DNA of 33,504 bases from an uncultured Spirochaetaceae bacterium (GCA_902772975.1 CACYCX010000169.1:1-33504), one strand, 5' to 3'. Shown: positions 17,601 to 26,447, counted from the stretch's first letter. Notes: a model not told the origin generated them from the sequence alone. Numbers and translations are program-made.

Positions 17601-19273
17601 TTGAGCGGCCGCTGCGTATTATTGACCAGTGGGTTTATCATAACAGGTTGTACCGTGCGGCTTCGTTCGTTTCTGAAATGCCTAACCTTGAGCTCGTTCA
17701 GCTTACAAGCTTTGGATGCGGACTTGATGCCGTAACGGCCGATCAGGTTGACGAAATCATGAAGGCAAAAGGCCGCATGTATACGCTGATTAAGATTGAC
17801 GAAGGCTCTAACTTAGGTGCCGTCAGAATCAGAATCCGCTCGCTTATCGCAGCAGTGCGCGCGCGTGAACGAAACAGAACTAAAGTCGAAGTAAAGCCCG
17901 CCGCTTACCAGAGGCAGGTATTTACAAAAGAAATGAAGTTCAGCCATACGATTATCGGGCCGCAGATGTCGCCGATTCACTTTAAGATTTTGCAGAAGGC
18001 ATTTGAATATTCAGGCTACAAATTTGTAATTCTTGACGCAGTTGACCCCAAGGCTGTTGAGACAGGCTTGAAGTATGTTAATAACGATGCCTGTTATCCT
18101 TCAATCCTTGTTGCAGGTCAGATGATTGCGGCCCTCGAAAGCGGTAAGTACGACCTTAACAATACTTCGCTTATCATTTCGCAGACTGGCGGCGGATGCC
18201 GTGCGACAAACTATATCGGATTTATAAGGCGCGCGCTCAATGATGCCGGATGGAGTCAGATTCCGGTGCTTTCATTAAGCGCACAGGGCTTTGAAAAAAA
18301 TCCTGGCTTTAAGATTACGCTTCCGCTTTTGCACCGCGCCCTCATGTCGATTATGATTGGCGATGTCCTGATGCGCGTTCTCTATAGGACACGGCCTTAC
18401 GAGAAGGTGCCGGGTTCAGCCGACGCGCTTTACGAAAAATGGAACAACCGTGCGCAGATTACGATTCAGTCGCTTTCCCTGCACAAGTACCATAAATTGC
18501 TAAAGGATATAATCAGGGATTTTGACAACCTTCCGCTGCTTCCTGTAAAAAAACCGCGCGTCGGCGTTGTAGGCGAGATTCTCGTTAAGTTCCATCCGAC
18601 GGCAAACAACAAGATTGTAGAAACTATCGAGAAGGAGGGCGCTGAATGCGTTATGCCTGATCTGGCAGACTTCTTCTTCTATTCATTCAGTACTGGAATT
18701 TTCCGTCACGAAGAGCTTGCGTTCCCTAAAAAGACAGAGCGCAATGCACGGCTGTTTGTGTGGTTCATGGAATTATATAGAAAAGACATGAAGCGCTATC
18801 TTGCAAAGAGCCGCAGGTTTGATGCGCCGGCTTCGATTTACAGCCTGATGAAGGGCGTTGACGATATAGTTCAGCTTGGAAACATCACGGGCGAAGGCTG
18901 GTTCCTTACGGCGGAAATGGTTGAGCTTATACATTCGGGCGTTCCGAGTATTGCATGCGTTCAGCCGTTTGCATGCCTTCCGAATCATGTTACTGGAAAG
19001 GGCATGATAAAGGAACTGCGCCGCCGCTATCCTGGAACAAACATCAGCGCAATCGATTACGATCCGGGCTCAAGCGAAGTAAACCAGCTTAACAGATTAA
19101 AGCTTCTTCTTTCTAACGCACCGGCAGGAAAGCATCCTGACGAAATGCCCGACGGACAGATATGGACGCCTGAAGGTCCTGTAAAGGCGCAGGTTCATCT
19201 TGCAGAAGGTGCTGTGTTTACAGATCCTGAACCGGTTGAGCCTTCAAGCGTACCGCCGGCTCCCGGAGTGTAA
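14690..19273 (+). CDS. Tandem BcrAD/BadFG activase with DUF2229 region
   Basis: The 1527-residue protein belongs to the long 2-hydroxyacyl-CoA dehydratase activase family. Two ASKHA ATPase modules follow each other: 'IDVGSTTVKVAAL' (about 24) and 'LGLDSGSTTTKAVLAD' (about 355). Each has a phosphate-binding motif ('ELGGEDAKI', 'DIGGQDMKC') and a cysteine pair: Cys147/Cys186 and Cys477/Cys516, both 39 residues apart. Next come a four-cysteine patch (Cys652, 655, 659, 686), then a DUF2229 region ('NMYENYPLWFTFFTKLGF', 'GRPYHLDPEINHGIPEM') and a further C-terminal domain. Archerase-type activators inject a high-energy electron into a dehydratase; no dehydratase subunits are encoded nearby. The true substrate of these giant proteins is unknown. 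GGGA precedes the ATG; the ATG at codon 3 is an alternative start. Confidence 0.92.
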   Translation: MEMNENIQITGNLEKVIKPIRFGIDVGSTTVKVAALGDNDELLYSAYERHRADIRSTIITVVNKALDSLQKQLPDAEKTPLSLKVTGSGGLSVSQWLNIPFIQEVIAATTAVRCIIPQTDVVIELGGEDAKITYFKGGVEQRMNGTCAGGTGAFIDQMAALLETDAAGLNELAAGATTIYPIAARCGVFAKTDIQPLINEGARREDIAASIYQAVVNQTISGLACGKPIRGNVAFLGGPLHFMDQLRQRFIETLKLKPEEIIVPENSQLFVASGAAYSAERKYNCAPTEEKFNFPTIGEFRDSLKNLVGAELNEVQRLEPLFNNEEELKEFRERHAGEKALRGDLDNAKGPVFLGLDSGSTTTKAVLADTDGRILWNFYTANAGNPVDIAVKLLKDLYARLPKDVYIARAVSTGYGEALFQAALGVDSGEVETITHYRAADFFVPGVEFLLDIGGQDMKCLRMKDGAIVSIQLNEACSSGCGSFLDNFARTMGMDVKEFSQIALLAKKPVDLGSRCTVFMNSRVKQAQKEGATVADISSGLSYSVIKNALFKVIKLRRASEIGTKVVVQGGTFNNDAVLRAFEKISGVNVFRPDVAGLMGAYGSALIAADQWKDLMAPKPGEPEGTVHDVRSTLATPQQLESFHVDLDLRRCGKCQNNCLLTINTFTTKDSEGKEVSRTFVTGNRCERGAELGEKVKVIDASNKENTKVEGSDAEEIPNLFAWKYKRVFDYIPLKAEDAPMGDVGLPRVLNMYENYPLWFTFFTKLGFRVRLSPRSTRGVYEKGLESIPSESVCYPGKISHGHVESLLKAGVKFIFYPCAPYEHQEDAGAGNHYNCPIVTSYPEVLRNNIDALRQDKSILYLNPFLPIYDKNRLGYRLFEELHPHFSEITFEKVMEAVNAAWDEQEKFRREVQQAGEEALERIITSGTNGIVLAGRPYHLDPEINHGIPEMIHGLGLAVFTEDSLAHLGSIERPLRIIDQWVYHNRLYRAASFVSEMPNLELVQLTSFGCGLDAVTADQVDEIMKAKGRMYTLIKIDEGSNLGAVRIRIRSLIAAVRARERNRTKVEVKPAAYQRQVFTKEMKFSHTIIGPQMSPIHFKILQKAFEYSGYKFVILDAVDPKAVETGLKYVNNDACYPSILVAGQMIAALESGKYDLNNTSLIISQTGGGCRATNYIGFIRRALNDAGWSQIPVLSLSAQGFEKNPGFKITLPLLHRALMSIMIGDVLMRVLYRTRPYEKVPGSADALYEKWNNRAQITIQSLSLHKYHKLLKDIIRDFDNLPLLPVKKPRVGVVGEILVKFHPTANNKIVETIEKEGAECVMPDLADFFFYSFSTGIFRHEELAFPKKTERNARLFVWFMELYRKDMKRYLAKSRRFDAPASIYSLMKGVDDIVQLGNITGEGWFLTAEMVELIHSGVPSIACVQPFACLPNHVTGKGMIKELRRRYPGTNISAIDYDPGSSEVNQLNRLKLLLSNAPAGKHPDEMPDGQIWTPEGPVKAQVHLAEGAVFTDPEPVEPSSVPPAPGV

Positions 19274-19303
19274 GGCGCTGCTGGAATACGGAGACAGAAT
19301 AAA

Positions 19304-20749
19304 ATGAAAAGACTTTCAGGCTTTATAGCGATCGCTTTACTTGCATTCGTTTTTGCACTTCCTGTTTTTGCCGAATACAATCTGATGGGCATTCCCGATT
19401 CAGCAGAAATCCGCCGCAATATTTCAAGGTCGTGGTTTGAAGCGCCGCTTGATGAAGTCCGCCTGCTTAATACTGAAGTACGGAAAAGCTCTGACGGACT
19501 TTATTTTCAGGTAAGGCTTGAAGAACAGCTTGATTCATTTTTAACGATAGTTGCTCCAAAAGCTTCCATTACAGTCGACATTTACGAAGCCCGCGGAAAG
19601 CGCACTGTTACTGAAGATACATATCCTGCTGATACAATCGGCGCATGGGTTCTGGCAAGAGATAAAAAATCAGGCGAGATGCTTTTTGCCCGCTATTATT
19701 TTGCAAAGGACTGTGATGTTTATGTTCAGTTCCGGCCAAACGGCAAGGCTTCTTATGCAGATATGTTTATCGGAGATGCGTACGCCGCGCGCAGCGTTCC
19801 GATTGGAGTTCCGTTCGAAAGATTTTATACGGCGTCTTTTCAGGAAATAAGGAACATTACGGCGCGTACTCTTCCATGGAATTATGTTGATGTAATTCCC
19901 GGCCTTTATGCTGACATAAATATGATGATTCAGGTTATACGCGCGGCGCTTCCTGATATCGTAATGACAGACGATGCGATGTATGATGAGGACGGATGCC
20001 CGGTCTTGATTTCAAACGGAAACAAGAGGCGCATTCAGCCTAAAGATGCATTCAAGCTTACGGTGTCATCCGCCGGCTTTGTAAAATGGATCTGCGACGG
20101 ACTTGTAGAGCCTGTTGCAGGAAGCTATCTGCGCCGTGTTCCGCTTACCAAAAAAACTTACGAGGTAAAGGAAACGGGCTTACAGGGAATCGTCGGTCAG
20201 AAATATGACCTGTCATTTTCGCTGGACTGGACACGAAATCTTGCCGCCGCCGTGCTTTCCGTAAACCGTCACAAGACTTATCTTTATCCCGAAGCCGGTG
20301 TTGATGTTACGGAAAATCCTTTTGCCGCGATAATGACTGATAAGGGACTTCATAATTCTTTCGGATATATAACGAACACCGGGTATCGTCCGGAAGTTTT
20401 AAGGTCGCTTCTTTATGTCCTTGCTGCAACCGAAAAAAGTTATTTCTATCTGGCCGCTATCCGAGAAACGGACGAAAAGTCGCCGGAGGTAAAGGCTTTC
20501 AATGAGGCGGCGGCAATATTTCCGTATTTCGATGCGGAAGGGGCATTCCATGTGGTCGTATTCTGGAACGGAAAGGAATACAGCCTTAAGGATTTTGTAC
20601 GTACTTTGGAAAATCGTTCCGCGCGAACGAACGAGGTTTTTGTTCACTTAACCCGCGTTCATTCAGCTTCAAAATTCTATCCGCTGGAGCCGCTTAAGCC
20701 TCAGTCTGAAAAAAAGGCAAGGCTTGAGAATTCTGAACAGGCACAATAG
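19304..20749 (+). CDS. Exported protein of unknown function
   Basis: The 481-residue protein has a signal peptide ending near 'PVFAEYN' (residue 24) and no later membrane span, so it should be periplasmic or surface-exposed. The mature part mixes beta-rich stretches ('LYFQVRLEEQLDSFLTIVAP', 'YFAKDCDVYVQFRPNG') with helical segments, and has no motif I can assign. It begins 30 bases after the activase stop, with GGAG ten bases before the ATG, so it is probably co-transcribed. No functional link between a cytoplasmic activase and an exported protein is evident. The C-terminus is short, charged and not anchored. It could be a treponeme-restricted envelope protein. Confidence 0.8.
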   Translation: MKRLSGFIAIALLAFVFALPVFAEYNLMGIPDSAEIRRNISRSWFEAPLDEVRLLNTEVRKSSDGLYFQVRLEEQLDSFLTIVAPKASITVDIYEARGKRTVTEDTYPADTIGAWVLARDKKSGEMLFARYYFAKDCDVYVQFRPNGKASYADMFIGDAYAARSVPIGVPFERFYTASFQEIRNITARTLPWNYVDVIPGLYADINMMIQVIRAALPDIVMTDDAMYDEDGCPVLISNGNKRRIQPKDAFKLTVSSAGFVKWICDGLVEPVAGSYLRRVPLTKKTYEVKETGLQGIVGQKYDLSFSLDWTRNLAAAVLSVNRHKTYLYPEAGVDVTENPFAAIMTDKGLHNSFGYITNTGYRPEVLRSLLYVLAATEKSYFYLAAIRETDEKSPEVKAFNEAAAIFPYFDAEGAFHVVVFWNGKEYSLKDFVRTLENRSARTNEVFVHLTRVHSASKFYPLEPLKPQSEKKARLENSEQAQ

Positions 20750-20763
20750 ACTGTCTGTCTCGA

Positions 20764-20793
20764 TAGACAATACCCCCGATTTTTTTATATAAT
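20764..20793 (+). promoter_or_regulatory. Promoter giving a leaderless HAD mRNA
   Basis: -35 TAGACA (20764-20769), an 18-nt spacer and a perfect -10 TATAAT (20788-20793) leave only six bases (AACCAA) before the ATG at 20800. The predicted transcription start therefore falls on the A of the start codon. There is no SD. The -35 also forms one arm of a small TGTCT/AGACA hairpin. Confidence 0.65.
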
Positions 20794-20799
20794 AACCAA

Positions 20800-21468
20800 A
20801 TGGATAATATAAAAGTTATTGCATTTGATATAGACGGCACGCTTTATCCTCTGACGAGGCTTCACTTACGGATGATGTGGCATTTTTTACGCCACGGAAA
20901 ATTCTTCTATTATTATGGCATTGTAAGAAAGCAGCTTCGCCGCACGGCACCGCTTCCGGATTTGTATCATTATCAGGCAATCCTTCTTTCAGAGCGCCTT
21001 AAGTGCACGACTCCGCAGGCAAAAAAACTCTTGAACGATATTGTTTATTCGGGGCTCATGGATTATTTCAGAAAAATCAAGCCTTACAAGGGAGTGGAAG
21101 ATACATTTAAAAAAATCAAGGAAGCCGGATATAAAATCGCGCTGCTTTCTGATTTCCCGCCTAAGCAGAAGGGAAGCCTCTGGGGACTGATTCCCTATTG
21201 CGATAAAATTCTTTCAACTGAAAAAATCGGCGCTCTAAAGCCGTCAAAATATCCATTCGGAATTCTCGCGCTTGAAATGGGAGTCAAGCCGGAAGAAGTC
21301 CTTTATGTCGGAGACAATATTAAATACGATATCATCGGTGGAAAATCAGCAGGAATGAAGACAGCGTACAAGGAACCGCTCTGGCGCCGCCTATTGGGCA
21401 TTCACTGCAAGCAGGCTGATATTTCTTTCGGTAATTATCGCCAATTTCAGGAAATTGTGTTAAAATAA
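20800..21468 (+). CDS. HAD-family phosphatase (phosphoglycolate phosphatase-like)
   Basis: The 222-residue protein carries all four HAD motifs: I 'FDIDGTLYP' (nucleophile Asp10, Asp12), II 'ALLSDF', III Lys in 'LKPSKYPFG', and IV 'VLYVGDNIKYDIIGG'. A helical cap lies between motifs I and II, as in subfamily I. It should be a soluble magnesium-dependent phosphomonoesterase; the substrate cannot be read from sequence. The cap is unusually basic and aromatic ('HFLRHGKFFYYYG'). The ATG has no SD, and the promoter lies so close that the mRNA is predicted to be leaderless. SpiroCoCo follows 57 bases downstream on the same strand. Confidence 0.9.
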   Translation: MDNIKVIAFDIDGTLYPLTRLHLRMMWHFLRHGKFFYYYGIVRKQLRRTAPLPDLYHYQAILLSERLKCTTPQAKKLLNDIVYSGLMDYFRKIKPYKGVEDTFKKIKEAGYKIALLSDFPPKQKGSLWGLIPYCDKILSTEKIGALKPSKYPFGILALEMGVKPEEVLYVGDNIKYDIIGGKSAGMKTAYKEPLWRRLLGIHCKQADISFGNYRQFQEIVLK

Positions 21469-21525
21469 TATATTGAAGCCTCTAAAATTGCGATGCTGTT
21501 TTTTTAGTGGTGACAGGTGGGGGAA

Positions 21526-24500
21526 ATGACTGTTATTACTATTCTTATCTCTGTAATTTTTTCTGCAGGAATTGTTGTTGTGTTAAGGTCGATTGACCGT
21601 GAAAACAACTCGCTTGAAAAAGTAAAGCGGTATGCGGATAAGCGTCAGGGAGAACTTGACCAGTATTTTAACGAACAGGCCAAAATGCTGACCGGCGCTT
21701 CTGCGGAACTTAAGACACAGCAGACTCAGGCCTTTGCCTCAATCAAACGAATTGCAAAAGAAATGGAAGGCTACCGCGAGATGATTGTCGGTATCCAGAA
21801 GGATAAGGCAGCCGCGGAATCTATACAGCAGAAAATAATCGAATATGGAAAGGAAATCAATGCGCTTTCTGAGATGACGGCAAGCGTTGAAGAAAACCTT
21901 ACTAGAATCAAAAGGGAGCAAACAGTCGTAGACAGAGTTTCTGCCAAGCTTGATGAAAACCAGCGGAATCTTGCAAAAATCGAAAAGCAGATTCCTGCAA
22001 TTTCTGAGGAGTTCGGACAGAAGAATGCACAGCAGCTTAAGCTGATCGGTGCCGAGCTTTTAAAACAGTATCAGGACAGGGCAGAAAAGGTTGACGCAAC
22101 TACAAAGAGCGCCGTAAAGCAGAACGAGGATTTGCTCAAGCAGCTTGCAAATGAAGTTTCTGCAATTTATGAGAACGCGGCAAAAAAAGTTCAGCAGCTT
22201 GAGGACGAGGCGTTTGCAAAGCTTGAGGAACAGTCTGCAAAGAAAACAGATTCACTTAAGAAAAATCTTGATAATCAGATAAAGACATTGCAGTCATCGC
22301 TTCAGAATCAGGTTCAGGATCTGCAGGGCGAAATCAATTCAAAGACTGCTGAACTTGACGGCGCGATTGAAGGTAAGCGCATGGAGCTCTCGGCTTCGTT
22401 CGATTCCCAGATTAATGAATTTGACCAGAAGCTTAAATCAAAAATCCACGAGCTTGAATTATCCTACGAGCGCTCGCTTGGTGAAGCAAGGTCAATCGCT
22501 TCTGAGCTTGCAAAAGAAAATAACGGAAACGGAAAGAGCCTTGAATCAATCCGCGCTTCCCTTGAAAAGCAGGTTGAGGAGCTTCGCGCGCGCTACGACA
22601 ATCTCTTTGAGGTTGCAATTTCAAAAGCCGATGACAAGGAAACTGCCGCCTACGAAAAATATACTGCAAAGGCAAACGAGCATATTGAAAAGTTCAAGCT
22701 TGCCGTTGAGGAAAAAGTCAGGACGCTTCAGGATTCCGTTAAGAAGACAATCGCTGACCTTAAGGAGTCTGCCGTTACTGCTTCCAAAAATTCAAAGGCG
22801 GCTATCATGGAGCTGCGCGAGGAATGTGCGGATGCGGTCAAGGTTGCAGAATCTTCTACTGCTACAGTCGAAGCGCATCGTAAGGAAATTGATGGAAACA
22901 TCGCGCGCTTTGAGAAGGAAGCAAACGAGCGCATTTCTGAAATCGGAAAGAAGATGGATGTTGCAGTCAAGGCAATGGCAACCTCTTACGACTTGAAGCA
23001 TACGCAGGTGCTTGCTGAAATTGACAAGCAGCTTGCCGGATACAAGAAGGACATGCAGTACCGCTTCTCTGTAATCGAAAATTCAGGCGGCGATATTGAT
23101 AACCTTGAAAAAGTTCTCCGTAAGACAATGGAAGAAACTCAGAAGCATGTGCTTGCTGATTTTAAGAACTTTACTGAATCGCAGGTTAAGACTCAGGAAG
23201 AATTTGAGAACTCGATTAAAAATGACCGCGAGATGCTTTCAGAGCAGATTCAGTCTCTTGAAAACGCAATGGATAAGCTTCGTGAAGATGCAATCGGAAG
23301 CGTTAAGCAGAAGCTTGAAGGCTTTGAGACAAGCTTTGACAATAACCTTCAGGCACGCGAAAAACAGATTGATGAAGACCTTTCAAGCTGGAAGAGCAGC
23401 TTTGATGACAGACTTACCGCGTTTACGAATGATTACGAAAAATCACGCGGTGATCTGGAAAAGAAATATACAGAGGCGTTCAAGGCAAAGCTTGGCGTTA
23501 TCGAACAGAAGTGCATGGAGCAGCTTAAAAAGCTCGCTGCCGGCTTCAAGGAAAATCAGGGCAATATTCAGGAGCAGGCAACGCAGATCAAGGCGTCGCT
23601 GCGCGATTTTGTTGACCGCTTCAATGATAACATGAAGGGCGCGCTCGATAAGTCTGATGAAACTCTGAACGCAGAAATACAGAAATACGCACAGCGCATA
23701 AACGAGCAGCTTGATAAGGTTGAGCGCGACATACTTGAAGACGTAGAACGCTTTAAGGCCGATACAGATGAAAGCCAGAAGACAAGCATCGCTACGATGG
23801 ATGCCGCGCGCTCCGAGTTCCAGATATGGCAGCAGCAGCTTCGCCAGCAGCTTGAGGCGTCACAGTCAATGTTCAATGATGAACTTGAGCACTTTAAGGA
23901 ATCATCTGATTCTAAGACCGAAGAGGCGAAGTCTCAGATTTACGATTCCCTTGAGGATTTGAAGGATGATGCCGCGCGGCAGCGGTCTGAGATTGAAGAA
24001 GAGCTCCAGAGTCTTTCAGACAAGACGGCCGACTCTCTCGAAGATTATCAGGAGCGTTCCGACAAGATAATCGCGCAGCTTGAAAATATGTACGGCGAGA
24101 TGCTTAAGTCGACGGAAGAAAAGGTCCGCTCTCATAACGAAGCCGCTGACAAAAAGATAAAGAGCCTTAATCAGGAAATCGAGGACGCAAGCAACGAAAG
24201 CCGCAAGCGTCATTCCGAAATGCTTATGAATATCCAGAATGAAGGCAATGACCTTCAGGCTCGAATCAGTGAGCTCAATAAGGATATCAAGAATGTAAGT
24301 GCCCAGATTCAGGTTTACGAAAAAGCATCCGATATGGAAAAGAAGCTTGAGGAAAAAATCGAAGAACTTAACAGGGATATGGAAGACTTGAAGCAGGTCG
24401 AAAAGCTTGCGGAAGAATTCAACGACAATTACAATTCTCTTGTTAAGATGAACGATGATGCTGAAAAACGCCTTGATAAATTTGAAGACAGCAACAGCAA

Positions 24501-25188
24501 GATTGATTCACTTGAACGCAACTTCAATAAGCTCCTTACAATGTCAGGCGCAATCGACTCTAAGATTCAGGACCTTCAGACAACAAGCGATGACTTGCAG
24601 TCAGTTGAAATCAAGGTCCGCGAATTCCAGGAAAGCCTTTCTTCCATTTCGCTTACATATGACCGCCTTGATAAAAAGCGCGATGTAATCGAAAAGGTTG
24701 CTTCTGATGTTGATAAATCTTTTGAGACGTTAAAGGAGCTTGAAGAAAGAATTGATAACTGTACGCGTCAGGCAAATTCGCTTCCGAATGAAATTGCAGA
24801 CGTTCAGCGTGATGTCGATACCTTGCTGAAAAATACAAAGACAATTGATACTGCCGTTGCAAAGTTGAATTCACTTGAAAAGCTTTTGAATGATACTGAA
24901 GGACGAATCGAAAAAATTCAGACTGAAAAATCAGGCATCATGAACAGCGAGGCAAGGCTTCATGATCTTTCAAAGGAAATTGACGGACGCCTTTCTGCCC
25001 TTAAGGACATCACAAAGGCTGAGGTTGCAAAGAAGGGAACGACACGCTCTACTGCAGGAACCGTAACGCCGCGCAAAAAAGAAAACGTTCGTACGCTCAA
25101 GCAGCAGGGCTGGGCGGTTGCCGAGATTGCAGAAAAGCTTAAGCTTACAGAATCTGAAGTTGAGCTTATTCTTGATTTGCCGGAGTGA
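21526..25188 (+). CDS. SpiroCoCo family giant coiled-coil protein
   Basis: This protein of about 1,220 residues has a single N-terminal membrane segment (about 3-20), followed by nearly continuous heptad-patterned charged sequence to about residue 1160. It ends in a helix-turn-helix-like tip 'GWAVAEIAEKLKLTESEVEL'. This architecture matches the spirochaete-specific coiled-coil (SpiroCoCo) family; the tip resembles that of DUF6115 proteins. Extended as one rod, a coiled coil of this length could exceed 150 nm, suiting a cytoskeletal or spacer role along the inner membrane (inference). The start is ambiguous: ATG at 21526 with AGGTGG five bases upstream is favoured, GTG at 21517 is possible. 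It ends two bases from the convergent ispDF, with no terminator between. Confidence 0.88.
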   Translation: MTVITILISVIFSAGIVVVLRSIDRENNSLEKVKRYADKRQGELDQYFNEQAKMLTGASAELKTQQTQAFASIKRIAKEMEGYREMIVGIQKDKAAAESIQQKIIEYGKEINALSEMTASVEENLTRIKREQTVVDRVSAKLDENQRNLAKIEKQIPAISEEFGQKNAQQLKLIGAELLKQYQDRAEKVDATTKSAVKQNEDLLKQLANEVSAIYENAAKKVQQLEDEAFAKLEEQSAKKTDSLKKNLDNQIKTLQSSLQNQVQDLQGEINSKTAELDGAIEGKRMELSASFDSQINEFDQKLKSKIHELELSYERSLGEARSIASELAKENNGNGKSLESIRASLEKQVEELRARYDNLFEVAISKADDKETAAYEKYTAKANEHIEKFKLAVEEKVRTLQDSVKKTIADLKESAVTASKNSKAAIMELREECADAVKVAESSTATVEAHRKEIDGNIARFEKEANERISEIGKKMDVAVKAMATSYDLKHTQVLAEIDKQLAGYKKDMQYRFSVIENSGGDIDNLEKVLRKTMEETQKHVLADFKNFTESQVKTQEEFENSIKNDREMLSEQIQSLENAMDKLREDAIGSVKQKLEGFETSFDNNLQAREKQIDEDLSSWKSSFDDRLTAFTNDYEKSRGDLEKKYTEAFKAKLGVIEQKCMEQLKKLAAGFKENQGNIQEQATQIKASLRDFVDRFNDNMKGALDKSDETLNAEIQKYAQRINEQLDKVERDILEDVERFKADTDESQKTSIATMDAARSEFQIWQQQLRQQLEASQSMFNDELEHFKESSDSKTEEAKSQIYDSLEDLKDDAARQRSEIEEELQSLSDKTADSLEDYQERSDKIIAQLENMYGEMLKSTEEKVRSHNEAADKKIKSLNQEIEDASNESRKRHSEMLMNIQNEGNDLQARISELNKDIKNVSAQIQVYEKASDMEKKLEEKIEELNRDMEDLKQVEKLAEEFNDNYNSLVKMNDDAEKRLDKFEDSNSKIDSLERNFNKLLTMSGAIDSKIQDLQTTSDDLQSVEIKVREFQESLSSISLTYDRLDKKRDVIEKVASDVDKSFETLKELEERIDNCTRQANSLPNEIADVQRDVDTLLKNTKTIDTAVAKLNSLEKLLNDTEGRIEKIQTEKSGIMNSEARLHDLSKEIDGRLSALKDITKAEVAKKGTTRSTAGTVTPRKKENVRTLKQQGWAVAEIAEKLKLTESEVELILDLPE

Positions 25189-25190
25189 TA

Positions 25191-26447
25191 TCACACTGAT
25201 TTAACTGATGATAAAAGGCAGGTGGCTAATGCTTCAATTGCAAGGCCCTGCCCGATGTCGCCAAGCTTTTCGCCGGTCTTTGCCTTCACAAAAACGCGCT
25301 CTTTTTCAACCCCAAGAATGTCCGCAATACTTGCGCGGACCTGATTCCTGTACGGAAGGAATTTAGGCTTTTCAAGCTTAATTACGCAGTCAAGGTTTTC
25401 AAGCTCCCAGCCTGCATTCTTAATATCATTCCAGACGTAAGAAAGAAGCATTTTTGAGTCCGCGCCTTTCCATTTGTCATCTTCCGGCGGAAAGTAACTT
25501 CCTATATCGCCTAAAGCGCTTGCCCCCAAAAGAGCATCAGTTACAGCGTGCAAAAGAACATCACCGTCTGAATGTCCGTCTTCGCCTTTTTCAAACGGAA
25601 TCTCAACGCCGCCCAAAAATAATTTTCGTCCTTCAACAAGGCGGTGCAGGTCGCTTCCCAATCCAGTACGAATCATTTTTTCTTCCTTTTTTGCTATGTC
25701 TTTTGGATAAGTGATTTTGATGTTCGCGCTCTCACCCGGAATCACATGAGTTTTTTGATTTGAAAACATATCCCAGATTTCAGTATCGTCAGTGCACTCT
25801 GCATTCTGATTTTTTGCCCTTCTGTGATATTCAAGGATTTTATCAAAAAGAAAGCCCTGTGGAGTCTGGACTGCCGCAAGCTGAGCGCGGACTAAATGCC
25901 GCCTGATTGTGCCGCTTTCGTCAATCTCCTTTTGTGTATCGACCGGTTGAAGCGCCGGAACAGCGGCTCCATATTTAAGAGCTGATTCATATGTGCTTTT
26001 AATAAGCTCAGCGGAAGCAAAAGGCCGCGCGCCATCGTGAATCAAGACGACCTGCGGCTTATCGGTTTGTTTTTCAAGAACTGAAAGACCGTTCAATACA
26101 GAGCCTTGCCGTGTATCGGATCCTTCCGTGATTATAACCTTAGCGCCGTTTAGCAAAATCCCGTCATCAGAAGCGCCTTGCACTTCCTTACCGAGGGCGT
26201 TCCCCTTAAGCAGGGCGTCGCGGGCGGCCGCCTTACCGTCATGCGGACAAACAACCACAATCGTCGAAAATAATTCAGTGCCTAAAAAAACAGCGGCCGT
26301 CTGTGATAGAACTGTGCCGCGGTTTAATGGAAGGTATTCCTTCTTTATGTTTTTGCCCATTCTTGAAGAAGAACCGGCCGCTACGATTACGGCGGCGGCC
26401 GCCTTCCCCTTGCTGGAACCGATTGAAGAATTAGAAATCGTCGTCAT
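25191..26447 (-). CDS. ispDF: Bifunctional IspD-IspF, MEP isoprenoid pathway
   Basis: Residues about 10-245 are IspD (2-C-methyl-D-erythritol 4-phosphate cytidylyltransferase), with 'VIVAAGSSSRMG', 'KKEYLPL' and 'IHDGARPFAS'. Residues about 255-418 are IspF (MECDP synthase), with metal-binding 'GSDLHRL', 'GHSDGDVLLHAVTDALLGA' and the final 'KTGEKLGDIGQG'. The two steps are not consecutive in the pathway (IspE acts between them), yet this fusion is well known. The frame is open to 26549, but the first 34 codons only read the Asp codons of carD in another frame; ATG at 26447 (or 26456) is the plausible start. It overlaps carD by 17 bases, with GGAG touching the ATG, so translation is probably coupled. 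Confidence 0.94.
   Translation of the reverse strand: MTTISNSSIGSSKGKAAAAVIVAAGSSSRMGKNIKKEYLPLNRGTVLSQTAAVFLGTELFSTIVVVCPHDGKAAARDALLKGNALGKEVQGASDDGILLNGAKVIITEGSDTRQGSVLNGLSVLEKQTDKPQVVLIHDGARPFASAELIKSTYESALKYGAAVPALQPVDTQKEIDESGTIRRHLVRAQLAAVQTPQGFLFDKILEYHRRAKNQNAECTDDTEIWDMFSNQKTHVIPGESANIKITYPKDIAKKEEKMIRTGLGSDLHRLVEGRKLFLGGVEIPFEKGEDGHSDGDVLLHAVTDALLGASALGDIGSYFPPEDDKWKGADSKMLLSYVWNDIKNAGWELENLDCVIKLEKPKFLPYRNQVRASIADILGVEKERVFVKAKTGEKLGDIGQGLAIEALATCLLSSVKSV

Noticed and set aside
22355-22996. 213-codon plus-strand frame inside SpiroCoCo
   Set aside because: Out-of-frame shadow; Arg/Ser/Leu-rich low-information sequence, no SD, and the coiled-coil frame is continuous across it.
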